Origin: Aneurinibacillus uraniidurans
GTDB lineage: Bacteria > Bacillota > Bacilli > Aneurinibacillales > Aneurinibacillaceae
Length of the DNA: 64,000 bases
Direction: 5' to 3'
Assembly (NCBI RefSeq): GCF_028471905.1
Contig: NZ_CP116902.1
Coordinates: forward strand, 2,020,501-2,084,500
In this document: piece by piece, positions 59,216-64,000 of the stretch
How the letters are laid out: the number at the start of each line of letters is the position of its first letter
Numbering within the stretch: the first letter of the stretch is position 1
The notes under the pieces: model-generated
Databases searched by the model: none
Told to the model about the DNA's origin: nothing
The model's input: only the letters and a program-made list of their open reading frames with translations
Position numbers and translations under genes: made by a program

Positions 59216-60241
59216 TCAGTTTTTTGTACTGTTACTTGTTTCAACCTTTCCTTTTTCTGTAACGATTGGATCTAGCAGATCCCCGCTATCTTCGACTCCC
59301 TCCTTCGTGTAATACTCATAGCTAATTCCCCCTTCCTGATCGATCACTTCAGGGATATAATACCAGTTTCCCATCCCAAAGTTTTGGGCAGCTACCCGCT
59401 TATCATGTTCATCATATTCTAAAACTGTTGGATCAGCCGGAAGCCAGCCGTACCCTGGCAAATAAAATTCAACCCACATATGGGCATAGTCTTCCTCTGT
59501 TAAATCTACATTTTTTTCATTCTTATCAAGGGCATATCCGGCCACTGTACGTGCTGGAATATTTTCTGCCCGTAATAAAGCTACCATGAGCCGAGAAAAA
59601 TCTTCACACACACCGGAACGTCTTTGCAGTGCTTGAACCGCAGTACCCCATGCGTTTTTTTCCGTATAGTCCATATACGTATTCGTAAAATCAAAAATTT
59701 TCTTTGCTTTTACGTATGGATTGGTTTCTCCTTTTACAATCTCTTTTGCCTTTTTTACGATTAATGGGTGATTGCTTTCGATTTGAGGGCTTGGCACTAC
59801 GTATCGTTTTACTTCTGGGGGATATGCGACTGTGCTCGCTACTTGTTTTGGGGAGATATTATACGTAACAAGAGAGGACTTTACTTTCGCCACAGCTGTA
59901 TACGTTTTATCACTTGTTATGTTTTCATTCTCGATATTTTCAGAGATCGTATAAAAGAAATTTTTCTCGCTATCTGAACTGATCCCTACCTGCTTGGTTG
60001 CACCTGCATAATAATAAGGATTCGCATATGGGTGTTCTGCCCCATTTATGAGACTTCCCTTGATTGTATAGCTGCTTAGATTCGCCAGCTGTGATTTAGG
60101 AACGGTAATCGTAGCTTGAACCACAATATCGCGTGAATTTGTATAACTGACTCCCTGACTCGCCCAGACTGTACCAGGACTTAGTATGAGACACCAAGCA
60201 AGTACTGCGACAGATAAACTTCGTAACAACCGATTTAGCAT
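59216..60241 (-). CDS. Secreted transglutaminase-like protein
   Basis: A 341-residue exported protein: signal peptide with AVLAWCLILSPGTVWA (cleavage after about residue 27), an N-terminal domain of about 130 residues, then a transglutaminase-core domain (about 165-275). The catalytic set is visible: Cys in RRSGVCEDFSRL, His in YAHMWVEFYLPGYGW, and Asp in LPADPT. Such proteins in Bacillales act as cysteine proteases, isopeptide-forming enzymes or peptidoglycan-related hydrolases outside the cell; which applies is unknown. Of two close ATGs the second (60241) has the right spacing to GGAGGA. Confidence 0.88.
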   Translation of the reverse strand: MLNRLLRSLSVAVLAWCLILSPGTVWASQGVSYTNSRDIVVQATITVPKSQLANLSSYTIKGSLINGAEHPYANPYYYAGATKQVGISSDSEKNFFYTISENIENENITSDKTYTAVAKVKSSLVTYNISPKQVASTVAYPPEVKRYVVPSPQIESNHPLIVKKAKEIVKGETNPYVKAKKIFDFTNTYMDYTEKNAWGTAVQALQRRSGVCEDFSRLMVALLRAENIPARTVAGYALDKNEKNVDLTEEDYAHMWVEFYLPGYGWLPADPTVLEYDEHDKRVAAQNFGMGNWYYIPEVIDQEGGISYEYYTKEGVEDSGDLLDPIVTEKGKVETSNSTKN

Positions 60242-60247
60242 ACACAT

Positions 60248-60453
60248 TCCTCCTCGTGAACATTTTACTGTTCATTTTCTTATCTTTTTCCATAGTAATA
60301 TGGTATGCTGCCGAGTGCAATGAAAAGTCACGGAACAATTCCAAGGGAAAAACACCCGGTAAATAATCACCATAATTCCTTAATTTATGATTTTATTTTA
60401 ATAAGTTCCAATTTTCAGTTATAATATCAAAAAAATATACTAGGAGAGCCATC
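60248..60453. other. Divergent promoter region
   Basis: About 200 bases between the transglutaminase gene (-) and the TPR gene (+). It is AT-rich before 60440; no clear operator or hairpin was found. Confidence 0.4.
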
Positions 60454-63400
60454 GTGAAAAATATATTCAAAAAGATCAGACATCTTCACAAAGCACGATA
60501 TCTTGTATTAGCAAGGAAATATCGTGAAGCAGGCGAGGCAAATAAATCCCTTAGCTATTACCACAAATTCGGTGTTACAGAGTTAAAGGATGACGATCTC
60601 ATACATGTAGCAGAAATGCTTCATATTACAGGCAAAACTGAAAAAGCAATTCAACTGGTAAGCCAAATTATCGAACGTGCCCAATCAGATGCTGCTTACG
60701 AACGTAGGGCCCATTATTTTTTTGAAAATAATGAGTCAGATAAAGCACTACTTGATCTTGATGAAGCAATCCGGATCAATCCCCACTCCCCTATTTACTG
60801 GTATACGCGTGCTTTAGCTTACAGTAACCTTGGGAACTACCAAAAGGCAATTGAAGATATGGAAGAGTGTATTAAACGAGAAAGCCCCGAAGAATCGATT
60901 TCTACTCATTATGCAAAAGGTATTATCCATATGGACATAGGTGAGTATTCTGAAGCTGCCAAAGCTTTTATGATAACTGTGAAAGACATGAAGTATGCTG
61001 TACCAATTTATTTCTATAGATTATCTGAAGCGTTAAAAAGGCAAGAGAATCTCGGGGAAGCCATTCATTACCTAAGTAAGGGGAAAGAATTATTGGCTTC
61101 TTTCGAGTCGAAACTTGATCACGGCATTAAACTTTATTGTGAACGAGGCAATTTTTCTAGGCAGGCTAGTAACTCGTTTCGCGAGACTTGTCAAAACCAA
61201 TATAATTTCACCTTACCTCTTGCGAAATTATATTATGCATATGGAAAGTATGATAAAGCACTAGAGCAGCTCAACGAAGGGCTCCTGGATTTTCCTCAAT
61301 CGATGGAGCTTCTTGTTCGCAAAATCGTGACGTTGCAAAAAATGAAGCAGCGGACAAAAGCGCAGGAAGTAATCAATCATGCACTTCACATAGACGCCAA
61401 TTCATCGTACCCTTTTCATGAATTTTCGAGTATGGCCGCACAGCTACATGATGAAGGAGAAACGGAGTATGCAATCCAACTTCTTACAAACGTAATTGAG
61501 CGTGCCGACTATGACTACGCGTATGAGCGACGAGCACATATTTTACGAGAAAGCGACGAAGATGAGAGGGCGCTGGCTGATCTAAATGAAGCAATCCGCT
61601 TAAATCCGGAGCCTAATCTGTATTGGTATACACGTTCTTTAGTTCATAGTTACTTTGGCGATAAACAGAAGGCTGTTGAAGATATGAATGAGTCAATCAA
61701 ACGCCGAAGTCGAGAAGATGCCTTTTCCGCTTATTATGAAAAGGGAAGTATCTATATGGACATGGGTGCGTACTCGGAAGCGGTGCTTGCATTGAAAACT
61801 TCGGTGGAAGATCCGAATTATGCCTTTCCTGTTTATTACTATCGATTAAGTGAATCATTACAACAATTAGGTGAGATTGAGGAAGCGATTTATTACTTGC
61901 TAAAAGGAAAAGAGTTACTCACTTTCTTTGAATCCCGACATGATCAAGGCCTTTCACTTTATTACAAACGTGCTAATTACTCTGTACATGCTAGTAAACG
62001 AATGCGTCAAATCGCACAAGAAGCCTATCTGTTTACGCTGCCTCTTGCTATTTTGTATTACGAGAACAGCGATTACACCCAAGCTTTACTACAGCTTGAG
62101 GAAGGGCTTGAACACTTCCCTACATCCGTAGAGTTGCTTATTTACAAAACGATGGTTCTTCGGGAAATGAACAAACAGGCAGAAGCGAAGGAAGTGATAA
62201 AACAAGCACTCCACATCGACGAACAGTCTCCCTATCCGTTCCGTGAATTTTCAATTATTGCGGCGCGGCTACATAGCGAAGGGAAAGTGGATCAATCCCT
62301 GCAAATTCTTACAGACATAATTGAGTACACCGACTATGACTATGCGTATGAGCGACGGGCACATATTTTGCGAGAAAGTGGCGAAGACGAGCGGGCGCTG
62401 GCTGATCTGAATGAGGCTATTCGTTTGAATCCAAAGCCATATATGTATTGGTATGCGCGCGCAATCATTTATAAGGATTTCGGTGATTTCGAACAAGCAG
62501 TGGCAGATTTCAACGAGGTAATTAAGCGGGAGACTGAGGAAACCGTCATTTCTACGTACTATGAGTTAGCTCGTACATATGTACAAATGGAAGATTACCC
62601 GGAAGCCATTCGTATTTTCAAAATGACGGTAGAGGACCCATCACGTGAGATTCCGATTTATTACTATTGGTTGTCTTACTCATTAGAACAAATAGGAGAA
62701 GTGGAAGAAGCGATCCATTACTTGCAGAAAGGGAAAGAAAGCATTTCATTCTTTGAGTCTCAGCCCGATCACGGTATTTCACTTTATCAAGAACGTGCCG
62801 GTTATTCGATGCCGGCCATTGATGCGGTGCGATCTTCTTTGCAAACGCATTGTTATTACACATTACCTTTGGCCAGACTTTATCTTACACAAGAAAACTA
62901 TACGCAAGCACAGGAGCAACTTGACGAAGGGCTCTCTATATTTCCTCAATCACTCAGTCTTTTATTCTGCAAAAGTGAAATACTACAAAACATGGGACGA
63001 TGGAAAGAAGCTGAGACGCTTCTCCTTCAAGCTGTACACGATCATGAAGAGGAAGCACCTTGTTATGAGCTAGCCCGCCTGTATTGGGCACAAGATGAAG
63101 ACGAACAGGCCTTGCAAGTTTTACTTACCTTGCACGAAAAGCATCCTCCCTCTCCCACTTCGCTTTATCTGCTTGCCGATGCTTATTATCGACTCGAAAG
63201 ATATGAAGAAGCGTATGAGATAAACAAAAAACTTATTGAAATGGAAGATGATGACGTCCTTAATTTTGTTCAACAGGGGAATATTTTAGTAGGTATCGAA
63301 GATTTCGCACAGGCTAATGCCGCTTATTCACTTGCGATCAAACTGCACGATCGTGAAGATATACGCATGAAGCGAAGTTATGCTCGTTATCAAATACAGC

Positions 63401-64000
63401 AGCATGAAAATGCTCTTGAAGATCTTTATCAAGCAGCCGAATTAAATCCAGAGCTAAAAGAAGTTGAATATTACCATACAGCAATGGGACGCGTATTTTA
63501 CGGTATGGAATTGTGGGAGCTTGCGCTGACTGAGTTTACGGAAGGGCTACGCATAAATCCAGAGGCTGCCTGGATTTATGAACAATGTGCGAACTGTCAT
63601 ATTCAACTTGATAAACCGAAATTAGCAATTCGAGATTGTACCCGAGGACTTGCGATTGATCCTCTCTCTGGCTCGCTCTATTGGCTACGTGGCTATCTTC
63701 ATTATCAAAGCGGGAATTATGAAGAAGCGTTACTAGATACCCTCGAATATCGGACATTGCATCCAGAGCTCGATCACGCCCATTATAATCTAGGCGTTCT
63801 ATACAGACGGTTAAGGCGAATCGATGAAGCACTCGAAGTTTTTACGCAATGTCTTACGATTAACCCACAGCATGGGAGTAGTTATTTGGAACGTGCCCAT
63901 ATTTATTATGATCATCAGCTGGAGTTTGCGCTTGCGATTGATGATATCGTACTATGGTCTCTCTATGAAGATAAAGAATGGAGTTTAGACGAACGGATTG
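60454..64000 (+). CDS. Giant TPR-repeat protein, runs off the window
   Basis: An open frame from a GTG (6 bases after AGGAGA) to the window end, at least 1182 residues, without a stop. It has no signal peptide or membrane helix. The whole length is helix-turn-helix TPR repeats with the usual W/L/Y-G-Y-A-A-P pattern, for example YWYTRALAYSNLGNYQKAIE and HYNLGVLYRRLRRIDEALEV. Residues about 51-865 are built from three tandem units of 275 residues each. The rest is ordinary TPR. TPR scaffolds bind other proteins; no catalytic domain is seen in the part available. The lack of neighbours on its strand gives no hint of partner or role. Confidence 0.85.
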   Translation, partial: MKNIFKKIRHLHKARYLVLARKYREAGEANKSLSYYHKFGVTELKDDDLIHVAEMLHITGKTEKAIQLVSQIIERAQSDAAYERRAHYFFENNESDKALLDLDEAIRINPHSPIYWYTRALAYSNLGNYQKAIEDMEECIKRESPEESISTHYAKGIIHMDIGEYSEAAKAFMITVKDMKYAVPIYFYRLSEALKRQENLGEAIHYLSKGKELLASFESKLDHGIKLYCERGNFSRQASNSFRETCQNQYNFTLPLAKLYYAYGKYDKALEQLNEGLLDFPQSMELLVRKIVTLQKMKQRTKAQEVINHALHIDANSSYPFHEFSSMAAQLHDEGETEYAIQLLTNVIERADYDYAYERRAHILRESDEDERALADLNEAIRLNPEPNLYWYTRSLVHSYFGDKQKAVEDMNESIKRRSREDAFSAYYEKGSIYMDMGAYSEAVLALKTSVEDPNYAFPVYYYRLSESLQQLGEIEEAIYYLLKGKELLTFFESRHDQGLSLYYKRANYSVHASKRMRQIAQEAYLFTLPLAILYYENSDYTQALLQLEEGLEHFPTSVELLIYKTMVLREMNKQAEAKEVIKQALHIDEQSPYPFREFSIIAARLHSEGKVDQSLQILTDIIEYTDYDYAYERRAHILRESGEDERALADLNEAIRLNPKPYMYWYARAIIYKDFGDFEQAVADFNEVIKRETEETVISTYYELARTYVQMEDYPEAIRIFKMTVEDPSREIPIYYYWLSYSLEQIGEVEEAIHYLQKGKESISFFESQPDHGISLYQERAGYSMPAIDAVRSSLQTHCYYTLPLARLYLTQENYTQAQEQLDEGLSIFPQSLSLLFCKSEILQNMGRWKEAETLLLQAVHDHEEEAPCYELARLYWAQDEDEQALQVLLTLHEKHPPSPTSLYLLADAYYRLERYEEAYEINKKLIEMEDDDVLNFVQQGNILVGIEDFAQANAAYSLAIKLHDREDIRMKRSYARYQIQQHENALEDLYQAAELNPELKEVEYYHTAMGRVFYGMELWELALTEFTEGLRINPEAAWIYEQCANCHIQLDKPKLAIRDCTRGLAIDPLSGSLYWLRGYLHYQSGNYEEALLDTLEYRTLHPELDHAHYNLGVLYRRLRRIDEALEVFTQCLTINPQHGSSYLERAHIYYDHQLEFALAIDDIVLWSLYEDKEWSLDERI
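60604..63046 (+). repeat. Three 825-bp super-repeats in the TPR gene
   Basis: The anchor YERRAH is encoded at 60697, 61522 and 62347, exactly 825 bases apart twice. Other markers keep register: YWY, YYYRLSE/YYYWLSY, the SLY line and FPQS. Units 2 and 3 are closest (YAYERRAHILRES and ERALADLNEAIRLNP are shared). Confidence 0.88.

Overview
The window looks like chromosomal DNA of a low-GC, endospore-forming Firmicute of the order Bacillales. This is inferred from gene content: a VmlR-type ABC-F protein with a Bacillus-style leader, a KinB-like sporulation-type kinase, a sporulenol/hopene-type cyclase, a bioW-bioF-bioI biotin operon with a BirA operator, a YxdLM-YxeA-like transporter operon and YmaF and DUF2935 proteins. 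Strong AGGAGG ribosome sites and GTG/TTG starts fit. An Aneurinibacillus/Brevibacillus/Paenibacillus-type host is plausible, but the species cannot be fixed from sequence alone. No rRNA, tRNA or CRISPR array was seen.

Layout. 1-6.3 kb: decayed ArsR-rhodanese gene, cupin, DUF4386 protein, Crp/Fnr regulator, NUDIX hydrolase, vmlR with a ribosome-controlled attenuator, and two small proteins. 6.3-10.9 kb: methyltransferase, membrane-anchored DJ-1/PfpI protein and a two-component system (TCS). 11.08-12.76 kb: an IS1595-type element with a broken transposase and a WapI-like passenger gene. 12.8-17.5 kb: secreted protein, resolvase remnant, and an operon for FMN-binding protein, ApbE, an RnfD-like protein and a TCS. 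17.6-21.6 kb: chimeric flagellin/acetyltransferase pseudogene, orphan KinB-like kinase, DUF2935 and YmaF proteins. 21.6-28.1 kb: xanthine dehydrogenase (puc) genes interrupted by an opposite-strand FUSC gene. 28.3-32.4 kb: MarR regulator and a heterodimeric ABC exporter. 32.5-35.8 kb: TCS with a His/Met-rich membrane protein and PspA. 36-41.5 kb: terpenoid cyclase, a COG4705 membrane protein, a chemoreceptor and a Tyr/Pro-rich small protein. 41.7-45.8 kb: biotin operon and HAD phosphatase. 46-50.5 kb: a TCS flanked by two more COG4705 genes, one broken and one with a duplicated C-terminal domain. 50.7-60.2 kb: O-antigen-ligase-like protein, an NlpC/P60 protein lacking its catalytic residues, a YxdLM-YxeA-like ABC operon with a TCS, and a secreted transglutaminase-like protein. 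60.45-64 kb: a very large TPR protein with 825-bp super-repeats that runs off the window.

Themes. Five complete OmpR-type TCSs and one orphan kinase lie within 64 kb, most next to envelope genes (electron transfer, PspA, antimicrobial-peptide-type ABC transport, COG4705). The window also carries several gene remnants (rhodanese, resolvase, flagellin, acetyltransferase, COG4705), which suggests an accessory, recombining region. The strongest regulatory reads are the vmlR attenuator, the BirA operator and the MarR palindrome. The most unusual proteins are the triad-less NlpC/P60 protein, the 275-residue super-repeat TPR protein and the COG4705 paralogue set.
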